From: Mesomycoplasma ovipneumoniae
Lineage (GTDB): Bacteria; Bacillota_I; Bacilli_A; Mycoplasmatales; Metamycoplasmataceae
Reading direction: 5' to 3'
Length of the DNA: 64,000 nucleotides
Assembly (NCBI GenBank): GCA_009756935.1
Contig: VZDP01000003.1
Coordinates: 1-64,000, forward strand
The notes beneath the pieces are model-generated. The model ran no database searches and had not been told where the DNA came from. It saw only the letters and a program-made list of their open reading frames with translations. Below are positions 43,671 to 54,856 of the stretch, piece after piece; the stretch's first letter is position 1, and every line of letters starts with the position of its first letter. Made by a program: the position numbers and the translations under genes.

Positions 43671-44097
43671 ACATGAAATAAAAAGTCATATCAAAATTGA
43701 GACTAAATTTTGAAAATATAAAAAAATACTTGGAAAAAAATTTAAATTTTTATTTTATAACCTTTCAAAAATTTTAGAAATTAGTGTTTCAAATCAACAA
43801 TGTGCTCAACTTGATTTAAAATTAGTTAATAATATTTACAAAGTTGAAAATTGAATTTCATGCATGAAACAGTTTTTAAACTTAAATTTATTTTCAAACT
43901 TAAGAATTCATAAAAATTTAGCAATTTTTTTGTTTTATAGTTGACAAATTTACCTACAAAGATTTAAATTCAGACAAAAATTATTCGATTTTGAAGACCG
44001 TCGAAGAGATGCTTTTAACAATTTATCGCTTGAATGAATAAAAACTGATCCAAATTTTAATATCAAACTCATTGAAATTTTAAGGAGATGAAAATAA
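43636..44097 (+). CDS. Hypothetical protein between nusB and tlyA
   Basis: 153 residues starting MKTRIFLDLKNKHEIKSHIK. Predominantly basic and aromatic, with several Trp encoded by TGA, ending WIKTDPNFNIKLIEILRRWK. No family is recognised. It overlaps the nusB 3' end by 35 bases, and its stop immediately precedes the tlyA ATG, while AGGAG inside it serves tlyA. Being fixed between these two suggests a real gene. In-frame length and coupling are the only support. Confidence 0.65.
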
Positions 44098-44811
44098 ATG
44101 AACCTACTTAGCAAAATTCTAAGCATGGGTTTTGAAAAAGCTGAATCATTAATTAAAACTGGTCATGTAAAAGTCAATAATAAAGTATGCCTTCTGCCAG
44201 CATATAAAATTAAAAATTTAGACCAAGTGACAGTTGAAATAAAGGAAAAATATGTCTCCCGTGGCGCCATAAAATTGCTTTGAGCTTACGAAAAATTCGG
44301 ACTTGATTTTAATAACAAAATTGTTCTAGATATTGGCTCTTCTAAAGGTGGTTTTACACAAATTTGCCTTGAAAAAGGCGCAAAAAAAGTTTTTGCTCTT
44401 GATTCAGGTTTGAATCAATTAGATTATTCTTTAAGAATTGATCCTAGAGTTTCAGTAAAAGAAAAAACCAACATTAAATATGTTACAAGCGATTTTTTTG
44501 ATGAAAAAATCGACATAATTGTTTGCGATGTTTCCTTTATTAGTCTTAAAATTGTTATTAGTGTTGTAAAAAATCTGTTAAAAAAAGGGCAAAGTTTTAT
44601 TGCTTTATTTAAACCTCAATTTGAGGCTAGCTCAAAATATGTCCAAAAAGGTGGTTATGTTTCGCCTGAATTTCACGAGTTTTTAATTAACAGGCTGGTT
44701 GAATTCGCTAAAAATGACTTTGATTTTGTTAATTCAACTAAATCACCAATTAAAGGACTAAAATCAAAAAATATCGAGTATTTTTTGCATTTTATCAAGA
44801 AAAATGACTAA
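44098..44811 (+). CDS. tlyA: TlyA-family rRNA 2'-O-methyltransferase
   Basis: 237 residues. The N-terminal S4-like RNA-binding part has LSMGFEKAESLIKTGHVKVNNK. The FtsJ-like domain follows with KYVSRGAIKLLWAYEKF, AdoMet loop VLDIGSSKGGFTQICLEKGA, and CDVSFISLKIV. TlyA methylates 16S/23S rRNA riboses and in some species is reported as a haemolysin. AGGAG precedes the ATG at a good distance. Confidence 0.9.
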
Positions 44812-45949
44812 TTATAAACAATTTTTTCCTTTTTTAAATAAGGTAACTTATTTAGATTCTGCGGCAATGACGCAAAAACCAATATCTGTAATTGAAAAAA
44901 TTAACCATTTTTACACAAATTGTGCAGTTAATACACACTCATCAAATTCAAAAATCGCCTTTGAAAATTTACAGATTTTAAACCAAACTCGCGAAAAAAT
45001 TGCAAAATTAATTGATGGTTTTGCCGAAGAAATTATTTTTACTTCTGGAACAACAGAATCAATAAATCTTTTTGCTAACATGATTAAAAAATCCATAAGA
45101 AGGGGAGATGAAATTTTACTTTCACCCTTAAATCATTCTTCAAATCTACTTGTTTGAGTCAAAATTGCTCAAAAGGTGGGCGCAAAAATTGTTTATAGCA
45201 CAAAAATAGTTGACAAAATTTCACCAAAAACGGCTGTTATTGCTATAAGTCAAGCAAATAATTCAATTTTAGTAAATCTAGATTTACCTAAAATTTGAGA
45301 AAAAGCTATAAAAAACGGCGCTTTTGTAATAAATGATGCAACACAATCAATAAACTTTCAAAAAGTTAGCATGAATTTTTGCCACGCATTGGCTTTTAGT
45401 TCTAATAAATTTTACGGACCAACTGGATTAGGTGTGCTTGCAATAAAAAAATATTTGATAGATTGACTAGAACCTGTAAAATTTGGAGGGGGCATAATTC
45501 GAAAATTTGACAGCAAAAATTTACTTTTTTATAATGATTATCGCAAATTTGAAGCCGGGACACTAAATTTTGCTGCAATTTGGGGCTTAAATGCTGCTAT
45601 TGATTTTATAAATGAAATCGGGATTGAAACTATTTATAAAAAAATTAAAATTTTGGCCGACTATTTATATGAAAAATTAGAAAAAATTGATGATATTGAA
45701 ATTTTTTCAAAAAAAGGCGACCATATTATAATTTTCAATATTAAAGGTTTTAGCGCTCAAGATGTTGCTTCATACCTAGGAAATAACGATATTTATGTTC
45801 GAAGCGGGAATTTTTGTGTACCGTTACTAAAAAAAGTGCTAAAAAATGATAGTTTCATCAGAGTTTCGCTTGGTTTTTACAATGATTTTGCTGATATTGA
45901 CGACTTAATTACCAACCTAGAAGAAAAGAGGTTTTTAGATTTTGTATAA
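44804..45949 (+). CDS. sufS: SufS-type cysteine desulfurase
   Basis: 381 residues, PLP enzyme releasing sulfur from cysteine for Fe-S assembly and tRNA thiolation. PLP-lysine lies in SSNKFYGPTGLGVL, phosphate loop SGTTESINLF, conserved HSSNLLVW, and the persulfide Cys in VRSGNFCVP (SufS form RxGxHC). Start overlaps the tlyA stop by eight bases. The downstream gene is its SufU partner. It is the likely sulfur donor for MnmA. Confidence 0.93.
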
Positions 45950-46364
45950 TGATTTTATTATTCGACGAAATATTATTGTCGATGCTAATGAAAAATTCAA
46001 AGAAAAAAAACGAATTTGTAAGTCAACAAGCTCTGAGATGAATAATAACTGTGACGATTGGGCTCAGTTAGACTTAGAAATTATTGGTCAAAAAATTAAA
46101 AAAATACAATTTTGCGCTTCAGGTTGTACACTTTTGCTCGCAAGTTGTTATTTATTTGAAAAAATTTTAATTAATAAAACCATAAGTGAAGCGCAAATTT
46201 TGCTTGAAAATTATGAAGAAATGATTAAATCTCAAAAAATTATCCCAATTTTAGGAGATTTAAATGCACTTTTTATGGTTAAAAGTCACCCAAACCGAGT
46301 AATCTGTATTAAACTACCTTTGTTTTTGTTGCAAAAACAAATTGAAAATCATGAAAACAGTTAG
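45942..46364 (+). CDS. sufU: SufU/IscU-type scaffold or sulfur acceptor
   Basis: 140 residues. Three conserved Cys: MNNNCDDWAQLDLEI (family NPxCGD), FCASGCTLLLASCYLFEK (SGCxxxxAS), and NRVICIKLP near the C-terminus. SufU accepts sulfur from SufS through zinc or serves as a scaffold. The start overlaps the sufS stop by eight bases. The N-terminal dozen residues and the Cys spacing are divergent from better known SufU. Confidence 0.88.
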   Translation: MYNDFIIRRNIIVDANEKFKEKKRICKSTSSEMNNNCDDWAQLDLEIIGQKIKKIQFCASGCTLLLASCYLFEKILINKTISEAQILLENYEEMIKSQKIIPILGDLNALFMVKSHPNRVICIKLPLFLLQKQIENHENS

Positions 46365-47049
46365 AATTCATAAATTTTTATCGCAAATGGGAATTGCCTC
46401 CAGACGAAAAGCCGAAATATTAATCAACGAAAAACGAATAAAAATTAATGGTAAATTTGCACAAATAGGCCAAAAAATTTCTGACCTTGATGTTGTTGAG
46501 TTTGACGGTCAAAAAATAAATAAAAAACCAAAAATCGTCTGATATGCGCTAAATAAACCAAAAAATTATATTACAAGTCGAACTGATCCACAAAATAGGC
46601 CAACAATAATGGAATTTTTTGATAAAAATTCCTATTTGTTTCCAGTAGGCAGGCTGGATTTTGAAACAACCGGACTAATTTTGGTAACAAATGATGGCGA
46701 AATTAGCAATAAATTACTTCATCCTAGTTCAAAAATTCAGAGAACATATTTAGTCAAAACTGATTTTAATTTAAATGATGAGGAAATCAACTTTTTGAAT
46801 AACAATGAAATTTATTTAGATAATGTAAAATCTGTTCAAAAAGTTCAAAAAGTTGCCTCCCGGACATATATTGTCAAAATTTGGCAAGGTTCAAACCATC
46901 ATGTTAAAAAAATTTTTATATCTGTTTCCAAAAAAGTTCTTATGCTCCGAAGACTGAGTTTTGCAACTATTGAACTTGGAAATTTAAAACCAGGTGAAAA
47001 ACGTAAACTGTCTCAAGCCGAAATTTTGTCACTAAAGAACATTTTTTAA
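46351..47049 (+). CDS. RsuA/RluB-family rRNA pseudouridine synthase
   Basis: 232 residues. N-terminal S4 domain RIHKFLSQMGIASRRKAEILI and catalytic GRLDFETTGLILVTNDGE with the active Asp. Downstream, IQRTYLVK and VKKIFISV replace the usual 'RxxxxxxG' C-terminal block. The ATG at 46351 overlaps sufU by 14 bases. A TTG three codons earlier is possible but less likely. RluB (23S U2605) or RsuA (16S U516) cannot be told apart here. Confidence 0.88.
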
Positions 47050-47104
47050 CAAATTAAATTTTAGCTAAGCAACTATTATATATAATTATCAGTGTAATAC
47101 TTAA

Positions 47105-47608
47105 ATGAAAAACGATTCAACTATGGAAAAAAATAATTTTGTAATTGTTAAACCAAAGAAAAAATTTTTTAATAAAAAAACCTTTTTATTTGGTTTGTCA
47201 GCTTTAGTCTTTTCAATTGCCGTAACAGTTTTTATTCTCTTTACTTTTATTTTTAGGTTAGTTGATGTTGAAGGTAACTCGATGTTTCCAACTCTACAAC
47301 ACGGGCAAAAAATTTTTATTAATAGAGTAAAATCACCAAAAAGAAACGATATTGTCGCTTTTAATTACAAAGAAATAGTTTTAATTAAAAGGATTTTAGG
47401 ACTGCCAGGGGATAAAATAACTGTTAAAGATAATGAAATTTACATAAATGATAAAAAAGTTGCAACTTTTATCAAAAGTGCAACTTTTTTGTTCGATGGA
47501 ATAGTGCCTGAAAATAAATTTTTTGCTGTTGGTGATAATTTGGAAAACAGTAGCGACAGCCGAGATTTTGGATTTTTTGATCTAGGTGATGTCATTGGAA
47601 TTTTATAG
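47105..47608 (+). CDS. lepB: Type I signal peptidase
   Basis: 167 residues. One N-terminal span (FLFGLSALVFSIAVTVFILFTF), then the Ser nucleophile in VEGNSMFPTL, the Lys base in VLIKRILGLPGD, and box E GDNLENSSDSRDFGFF. Removes signal peptides from secreted proteins, distinct from the lipoprotein-specific LspA. No ribosome site precedes either possible ATG (47105 or 47123). A long AT-rich inverted repeat follows. Directly downstream begins the duplicated protease-lipoprotein region, whose proteases may need such processing. Confidence 0.92.
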   Translation: MKNDSTMEKNNFVIVKPKKKFFNKKTFLFGLSALVFSIAVTVFILFTFIFRLVDVEGNSMFPTLQHGQKIFINRVKSPKRNDIVAFNYKEIVLIKRILGLPGDKITVKDNEIYINDKKVATFIKSATFLFDGIVPENKFFAVGDNLENSSDSRDFGFFDLGDVIGIL

Positions 47609-47661
47609 GGGTTAGTGCTACTTTATATAAATTTGTTAATTCATAAATATAGACAACTGTT

Positions 47662-47720
47662 AAAATAAAAAAATATAATTTTTTTACAAAATATTATGAA
47701 ATTATATTTTTTTATTTTTT
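47662..47720 (+). terminator. Long inverted repeat after lepB
   Basis: aaaataaaaaaatataattt and aaattatatttttttatttt pair over 20 bases with a short loop, followed by T residues. Confidence 0.7.
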
Positions 47721-47746
47721 ACTTTCTTGTTTTTGAAGATCATGAT

Positions 47747-47793
47747 ATAATTTGTTAAAAATATAAGAACAAATTATAAGGAGAATTTAATGA
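47747..47793 (+). promoter_or_regulatory. Promoter and ribosome site before the relic protease
   Basis: TATAAT at about 47747-47752 and AAGGAG at about 47779 precede an ATG at 47790. They now lead into a broken coding region and may still drive the downstream lipoprotein. Confidence 0.5.
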
Positions 47794-48087
47794 AGGTAAC
47801 AACCAATTTTATCTGTTTTGGCAATTTTTGCAGATCATAGTGATTTAACCAAAAACAAAATGGGTTATTTTGAAGATTTGAAAAGCATCGGTCAGGCACT
47901 CCTAATTTTAAAAATATGTTAAAAGCTAGCAAAAATACTTACTTTATTGGAAACTAAAAGAAATTAGAAAAAGCAGAAAAAGCAGGTTACTATCAGATTT
48001 ATATCAAAAAATTTAAATTTGTAACTTTTGATAATTCTGTTGAAGATAAATTAGCACTTCCTTATTTGGTTAATGATGAAAAATAAA
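47790..48087 (+). pseudogene. Relic of a subtilisin-like protease gene
   Basis: About 300 bases that match two separate parts of the intact protease gene at 50003-52108. One part is 'LSASAISPDHSDLTKKK...GTPDFKNMLKAS' (51415-51550). The other is the extreme C-terminus from 'AEKSGHYRLYVKKFKSVTF' to the stop. Most of the gene, including the catalytic domain, is deleted, and frameshifts and stops are present. The 3' end still overlaps the following lipoprotein start exactly as in the intact module. So the region is a tandem duplication with one protease copy decayed. Confidence 0.85.
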
Positions 48088-49569
48088 CTAATTCTTACTA
48101 AATTTTTGGGAACAACCCTTTTAATTCCGGCATTTTTTTTAACTTCCTGTGGAAATTTAATTACTTTTATTACTAAACAGATTTTTAACATAGATGACGG
48201 AATTAACAATCCAGAAAATTACAATTCTTACTATTTTTTAAATTTACTAGCAAAACATTATGAAGAATTTAATACAAAAAACGGTACTTTTCCAGCCCTA
48301 AATTTGTTTTATAATCAACCAGAAAAACAACGGGACAACATTTGATTCCTTCGCGAACCTGATGATCTAATAATTGAAAACTTAGAACAATTTCAAAAAA
48401 ATATAGTTGATAGAACTGAAGAAATTATAAAAAATAATCCTAATTTTGCAAATGTTAATACTTCTGAACTCAAGTCAGAATTTGAAGACAAATTTCTAAA
48501 AGGAGAACTTCTTGAAAAAGTCTTAGAAAAAAACAATATTATAATAAACGAACATGTTAGATATTCATCGACAACTCGTGTTACCTACTATTATTTTGAA
48601 GAAAATGGTTTTTCAAGCATTACAGCCACAAGATTTGTACCAGATTATGTTATAGATTCAAAATTAATTGAACCTGACAGAGTTTTTGATGATTCGCCTT
48701 TTTTTAATGTTATAGTCTATCCTAAAAATAAAACAATCACCTTTAGGGACATTGACGAAGGAATTTACACCGACGATAATGATAACATTATAGATTATAA
48801 AGAACAGAAAAAAAAGAAAATATCAATTGAACAAGAAGCTAGAAAAATTTATAATAAGCTAGCAAAAAGGTACAATTTGCCAAAAAACAAGATTAGTACT
48901 TCTTCCCCCTTTTTTATGTCTAGTATTATCAATTTTAGCCAAAAAATTAATAATATTAAAACTTTAAAGCCAAAAATTCTTGATTTAATTACAAATAAAA
49001 TTAATCCTTGATCTAACAGTTTTTTACCAAAAAAACATGCTATTATTAAAAATATTGACGAATTTAAGACAACAATTATTGACCGAATTTTAAAATTGGA
49101 TCCTAAATTAAAAATTGACCAAAATGATCTAATTTCTGATTTTCAACAGAAATTTTTAAAGGGCGAAAAACTTAATGAATTTCTAAAAAATAATAATATT
49201 TTTATTTACGAAACTTGAGAGCGAATTGGTTATGAACCATTTTGAGGAAGTGTTCTCCAGCCCATATCGACTCCTACTAATTTTTCAAAAAGAGTAGAAT
49301 GAGAAAAATTGGTTCTTAGAAAAACAGAAAATAATAATATTTTTTTGACAACAATTTTTCAAACGGATTTAGCACAAAATTTTATTACAATCCCTGAATC
49401 TAGTTTTCAAAAAGCGGCCTTCCAAATCTTGGCTTTTCATAAGAATAAAAATATCGTTTTTGATAAAAACGTTAGTCGACTTGAACTAATTGAAGATTTA
49501 AAAAACAATTATTTAGATAAATATGAAGAATCAAAAAAGAAAAAATGACTAGATAAAAATTACATATAA
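48073..49569 (+). CDS. Lipoprotein, first copy (paralogue of 52098-53549)
   Basis: 498 residues with signal KNKLILTKFLGTTLLIPAFF and lipobox LTSC (Cys about 27). The body is highly similar to the second copy: shared blocks are NPENYNSYYFLNLLAKHYEEF, FFNVIVYPKNKTITFRDIDE and NIKTLKPKILDLITNKINPW. Differences cluster, for example FLREPDDLIIENL here against FLGEQSRITIENL. It appears to hold two related halves, since 'IIKNNPNFANVNTSELKSEFEDKFLKGELLEKVLEKNNI' is echoed by 'ILKLDPKLKIDQNDLISDFQQKFLKGEKLNEFLKNNNI'. The start could be ATG 48073 or 48076. Function unknown. The partner protease has been lost in this copy. Confidence 0.85.
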
Positions 49570-49574
49570 GTCTG

Positions 49575-49690
49575 AATTAGTAGAAAAATCAGGCAAATAG
49601 TTTTTTTCTATGATTTTGACTGCACCACTTTTGCTAATTTTTTCTCTCATGTTCATTTTAAAAGATTTGGATAAATAATTTACCTAATAT
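49575..49690 (-). mobile_element. Fragment of the IS3-type element end (inverted)
   Basis: Matches, in reverse complement, the tail of the intact IS3-type element at about 61380-61491, from its last codons to its terminus, with small differences. No transposase remains. It sits immediately behind the first lipoprotein. The rest of the 430-base gap up to 50002 is AT-rich and holds only the promoter of the protease. Confidence 0.8.
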
Positions 49691-49965
49691 AAAACTTGGG
49701 CTTTTATATGATAAGTAACTTTTAAGGACCTGGTTTAATTTTATTTTCTTTTTTATGGCAAAAGGTCAATAATTTATTGTGAGAATTTTAAAATTTTTTA
49801 GAATATTGAAAATTATTAATAAATAAAGCTCATGATTATTAGTAATAATTTGTTAATAAAAGTATAATGATAAAATATTTATTTAAAAGTATAAGTCGGG
49901 TTTTCAATAAAAAAATTAAAGTGATAATAAAATGAATATAATTAAATTAAAAAGCCAAAAGATGT

Positions 49966-49971
49966 TATAAT
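49966..49971 (+). promoter_or_regulatory. -10 box of the subtilisin-like protease
   Basis: Extended TGTTATAAT, 31 bases before the ATG at 50003. No good -35 box. Confidence 0.5.
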
Positions 49972-50002
49972 TTTTATAAATAATTTTAATTGGGTGTGAA
50001 AA

Positions 50003-52108
50003 ATGAAATTAGCAAAATTTAAAAAAATAATTTTATTATTGGTGTTTTGACCATCAATTTTTTTAATATATCACTCTTTTCTTATAAATTTTGATACTAA
50101 AAAATATTGATATGCTTCAAATTTTAGTAATAAAATCGATATAAGTGAGCCTTTTGCCAAACAGTTAAGTAACTCGCCAAAAATTAATGATTTTGATAAT
50201 CAATTCGAATTAAAACTATTGTTAAACCCTGATTTCTTGAGTACTGAGTCTAAAGAAATTAATAATTTTAATCTTGAATTTATTAAAAAAATAGAAAAAT
50301 CAGGATTAAAATTCAAAGAAGCTAAGAGCAGTAAAATATTACCAATTGTATGGTTTTATTTTGATACCGAGAATGATAGAGAGTTTTTTGTAAAAAATTC
50401 AATGGAAAACTCGTTCATTAGTCGTTACATTGTATATAAAAATGAAGGAGATAAAAAAACAAAGCCTTTAAGTTGGTTTCATTATAATAATCAATTTCTA
50501 AATGGTTACAATTATTATTTACCTAAATATTTATTTCCTAAAAGTCAAATTGACAAGTTTAAAGAATCAATGTCAAAAAATATTAAGATTGTTAATTTTG
50601 AAGAACAGGCTAATAAGGATAAATTAACTTACAAATCACCACAAACAAAAGTTGGTGCAATCGAAGTTGAGCATGAATTTAACTATGATTTTAAGAGTTA
50701 TTTTAATGATAATAACATTCATATTAACGACTTGGGATCTACTAATAAGTGAATTAAACCAATTACAACGAAGTATGATGAAAACGAACCATATCATTCA
50801 ACTTTAGTATCGTTAATATTAGGTAGTAAACTAGGTATTGATACCAAGTCAACTTCCTATTTGTCTATATTTACTACTAACAGTCAGTGACAAAAAGCAA
50901 TTGAATGAATGGTTGAAACGAATAATGTTAGGGTAATAAATCACAGTTATGGGGCCACAGGAAAAGATTTTTACGATTATAAAGAAGACGCCTTTTTTCT
51001 TGATTTTTTAGCAAGAAAATATGGTGTTATTAACGTTTTTTCAGCTGGTAACGGTGCAATGGAATATTCTGATGAGAAATACGAAGACCACCCTTGAATA
51101 GATAAAAAAAAATTATCTTTAAATTCTATAGTTGTTGGCGCACTCGATGATAATTCTGAGCCTTGAAAAATTACCAAAAACAAAATTGCTGACTATTCAA
51201 ATTATAAAACTGGCCAAGAATATTATGAATTGGCCAAACCTTTAGTCGTCGCTCCCGGGCGAATTTATAATCCTGTTACTAATCATTTTAAGGATGATTT
51301 TGTTAATGGAACTAGTTTTGCAGCCCCTATTGTCACTGGTTTAATATCAACATTCCTAAGAGAAAAACCAAATTTAGATAATGATGATAATAGACTAATA
51401 GCATTAAAAGCGATTTTATCTGCTTCAGCAATTTCACCAGATCATAGTGATTTAACTAAAAAGAAAAATGGTTATTTTGAAAAATATGGCTCAGGCACTC
51501 CCGATTTTAAAAATATGTTAAAAGCTAGTGAAAATACCTACTTTATTAGTGACCAAAAAAAATCAGAACATGAAACAATTTTTACTAGCAAACCATTCTG
51601 AGTAAATTCAAACGACAAAATTAAAGCTTCTTTGTCTTGAATGTTTAATGCCGGTCTTTTAAAAAATAAAGTAGCCGTGCCTGACAAGAGCAACTACGTA
51701 AGTTGATGATGATTTTTAACACCTTTTACTCCGATTGGTTTACCAGTTGCAGGCGCCGCTGCTATTTTAGATGCTAAATCTAAGATTAACCAACATAAAA
51801 ATGACTTTGACAAATGGTTAGAAACACATATTAATTCTGAACGTTTAAAATTAAAAGCTACTAAAGAAAATCAAAATGGCAATTTTGTTTCAGATTATGA
51901 TTTGTATTTGCAAAAACTTGATTCAAATAATAATTGAGTTGATGTTTCTTGGTCAACAAGCTCTAAAAGCAATGATGAATTAATTGATTTTAAAGCGGAA
52001 AAATCAGGCCACTACCGGCTTTATGTGAAAAAATTTAAATCTGTAACTTTTGATAATTCTGTTGAAGATAAATTAGCACTTTCTTATTTGGTTAATAATG
52101 AAAAATAA
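50003..52108 (+). CDS. Subtilisin-like (S8) serine protease, membrane-anchored
   Basis: 701 residues. An N-terminal span (IILLLVFWPSIFLIYHSFL) serves as signal or anchor. The S8 domain shows His265 in EPYHSTLVSLILG, the oxyanion-side INHSYGATG, FSAGNG, and the nucleophile Ser438 in NGTSFAAPIVTGL. At the place of the usual Asp (V-I-D-x-G) the protein reads GAIEVEHEF, so Glu221 stands where Asp is expected. A second hydrophobic stretch, FLTPFTPIGLPVAGAAAIL (about 575-595), may anchor the C-terminus. The stop overlaps the following lipoprotein start by 11 bases, so the two are made together. Surface or host protein cleavage is likely. The exact target is unknown. Confidence 0.86.
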
Positions 52109-53549
52109 ACTAATTCTCACTAAATTTTTGGGAACAACCCTTTTAATTCCGACATTTTTTTTAACTTCCTGCGGAAATTTAATTCATTTTATTGATAAAG
52201 AAATTTTTAACAAAGATGACGGAATTAACAATCCCCAAAATTACAATTCTCACTATTTTTTAAATTTACTAGCAAAGCATTATGAAGAATTTAATGCAAA
52301 AAACGGAACTTTTTCAGCCTTAAATCTGTTTTATAATCAACCCAAAAAGCAGCGGGACAAATTTTTATTCCTTGGCGAACAAAGTAGAATAACAATTGAA
52401 AACCTCGAACAATTTCAAAAAAATATTGTTGATAGAACTGAAGAAATTATAAAAAATAATCCTAATTTTGCCAAAATGAATACTTCTGAACTCAAGTCAG
52501 AATTTGAAGACAAATTTCTAAAAGGAGAACTTCTTGAAAAAGTATTAGAAAAAAATAATATTATAATACGCGAACGTGTCAGATATTCAAGGCCAACTCG
52601 TGTTACCTACTATTATTTTGAAGAAAATGGTTCTTCAAACATTACAGCCACAAGATTTGTGCCAGATTTTGTTAAAGAAGGAGAATTAGTTCAACCCGAT
52701 GTAGTTTTTAAAGATTCGCCTTTTTTTAATGTTATAGTCTACCCTAAAAATAAAACAATCACCTTTAGGGATATTGATGAAAAAATTTATGCTGGTGATA
52801 ATGATAAAATTATAGATTATGAAAAGAAGAAAATATTAATTGAAACAGAAGCTAGAAAAATTTATAATAAACTCGCAAAAAAGTACAATTTGTCAAAAAA
52901 CGAGATTAGTGGTTCATCCCCCTCTTTTATGTTTAAAATTATCGATTTTAGCCAAGAAATTAATAATATTAAAACTTTAAAGCCAAAAATTCTTGATTTA
53001 ATTACAAATAAAATTAATCCTTGATCTAACAGTTTTTTACCAAAAAAACATGCAATTATTAGAAATATTGACGAATTTAAAACAACAATTATCGACCGAA
53101 TTTCAAAATTAGATCCTAAATTAAAAATTGACCAAAATGATCTAATTTCTGATTTTGAACAAAAATTTCTAAACGGCGAAAAACTTGATGAATTTCTGAA
53201 AAATAATAATATTTTTATTTACGAAACTTGGGAACGAATTGGTTATGAACGATTTTGGGGAACAGTCCTGCAACCCATATCGCCCCCTACTAATTTTTCA
53301 AAAAGGACTGAATGAGAAAAATTGGTTTTTAGAAAAACAGAAAATAATAATATTTTTTTGACAACAATTTTTAAGACGGATTTAACACTAAATTTTAATA
53401 CAATTCCTGAATCTAGTTTTGAGAAAGTTGCCTTCCAAATCTTGGCTTTTCCCAAGAATAAAAGCATTGTTTTTGATAAAAACATTAGTCGACTTGAACT
53501 AATGGAAGATTTAAAAAACAATTATTTAGATAAGTATGAAGAAAAATAA
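52098..53549 (+). CDS. Lipoprotein, second copy, coupled to the S8 protease
   Basis: 483 residues, MKNKLILTKFLGTTLLIPTFF with lipobox LTSC. Nearly identical in layout to the 48073 copy and shortened at the C-terminus (ends LDKYEEK). It has the same two half-repeats with 'EFEDKFLKGELLEKVLEKNNI' and 'DFEQKFLNGEKLDEFLKNNNI'. It begins within the last codons of the protease, so the pair is translationally coupled. Reasonable roles are substrate capture or inhibition for the protease, by analogy with other two-part surface systems. There is no direct evidence. Confidence 0.86.
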
Positions 53550-53584
53550 AAAGAAAATGCAAAAGAAAAAAACCATATATAAGT

Positions 53585-53625
53585 TTAAATTAGTAGAAAA
53601 ATCAGACAAATAATTTTTTATTTAT
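53585..53625 (-). mobile_element. Short fragment of the IS3-type element end
   Basis: aattagtagaaaaatcagac and the bases after it match the start of the 49575-49690 fragment and so the end of the IS3-type element. The same relic lies behind both lipoproteins, so it was duplicated with the module. The remaining 200 bases up to rbgA hold nothing I recognise. Confidence 0.65.
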
Positions 53626-53833
53626 AGTTTGTGGTAAAAACTCTTTTGCATTTTAAGCAACCATTTTATAGACTTCTTTTACTTCTAAAAGTAAAAAACC
53701 TAAAAAGCATAAAGTTAAAATCTAAAATAATAAACTTGCTTTTGCTGTGCAAAAAGCAAGTAAAACAAGTTGTTTTTGCATCTAAATTAATACAATAATT
53801 TAGATATTTTTAAAAATAAATTATCTAAAAAAA

Positions 53834-54652
53834 TTAATCTAGTGTGATTTTTTGTCTACCAATATGCATTAAAAATCACTTTCGGCAACGAGGCAAATCT
53901 AGACCGCTTTTATTTATAAAATTTTTATTTTTGCATAAAATCAACAAGTTTTCTTCAATTTCTGAATCAATTAGCGAGGGTTTTAGTTCTAAATCTGTTA
54001 TGAAATTTGGATATTGTTCAGAAATTATTTTGTATGCTTCAATAAAAAGATCACTAATATTTAGAATTTCTCACCTTATCAAACCAATAATAGCTAATTT
54101 TACGGCTAAAATTTGATCGTCCATTTTTGGCAATAGGATACCTGGGGTGTCAAGAAAAAGAAATTTATCATAGCTAATTCATTGATTATTTCTCGTTATT
54201 CCCGGTTGGTTTCCTACTTTTAGCTGTGATTTTGTGATTAAATTTATTAGCGTTGATTTTCCAGTGTTAGGTACTCCGACAACAAAACATTTTAGACTTG
54301 GCGAAAAAAATTTAGTTGAATTTTTTTCTTGTTTTATTTTAAAAATTTTATTTAAATATGATATAATTTCTAATCTAGCTGAATAATCTCGCAAATTTAC
54401 AAAGAGAACAAAAAATTTTTTATCCGTAAAAAATTTTTTTATTTTAGTGAATTTGTTTTTATCAGCTAGATCAATTTTTGTTACTATTACTAGTGTCATT
54501 TTTTGCTTTGCAATTTGCAAAAAATTCTCATTTAGACTAGAAATAGGACATCTCCCATCCACAACTAAAATAAAAAGATCTGCTATTCGCGCTTTATTTT
54601 CTATGTCATTTATGCTTTTTGCCATATGGCCTGGAAATCAATTTATTTTCAT
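53834..54652 (-). CDS. rbgA: Ribosome biogenesis GTPase (YlqF/RbgA)
   Basis: Circularly permuted GTPase for late 50S assembly. 272 residues: start MKINWFPGHMAKSINDI, which is the family signature, G4 VTKIDL preceding G1 GVPNTGKSTLIN, and G3 DTPGIL. The C-terminal helix region ends RQKITLD. The start at 54652 was chosen because it restores WFPGHMAK, including a TGA Trp. It reads away from the tRNA cluster. Confidence 0.95.
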
Positions 54653-54687
54653 GCAATAAATTATAAATCTTTTTATTAAAAAAGTGG

Positions 54688-54693
54688 TATAAT
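54688..54693 (+). promoter_or_regulatory. -10 box of the tRNA cluster
   Basis: TATAAT 10 bases before tRNA-Arg. A second TATAAT (54843-54848) with TTGCTT upstream precedes tRNA-Pro. Confidence 0.6.
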
Positions 54694-54703
54694 TGTAAAT
54701 TGT

Positions 54704-54780
54704 GGTCACGTAGCTCAGTAGGATAGAGCACGAGCCTTCTAAGCTTGTGGTCAGAGGTTCGAATCCTCTCGTGATCGCCA
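54704..54780 (+). tRNA. tRNA-Arg (anticodon TCT)
   Basis: Seven-base acceptor GGTCACG/CGTGATC, anticodon loop CTTCTAA, encoded CCA. Confidence 0.96.
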
Positions 54781-54856
54781 TTTTTTTATTTTTAAAAATA
54801 AAAAAAATAAATAAAAAAATTTTGCTTTTTCAAAAAATAGTGTATAATTATTAATT

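Noticed and set aside
53834..54652. Era/EngA-type GTPase for the gene at 54652
   Set aside because: The G4 motif comes before G1, which is the circular permutation specific to YlqF/RbgA.
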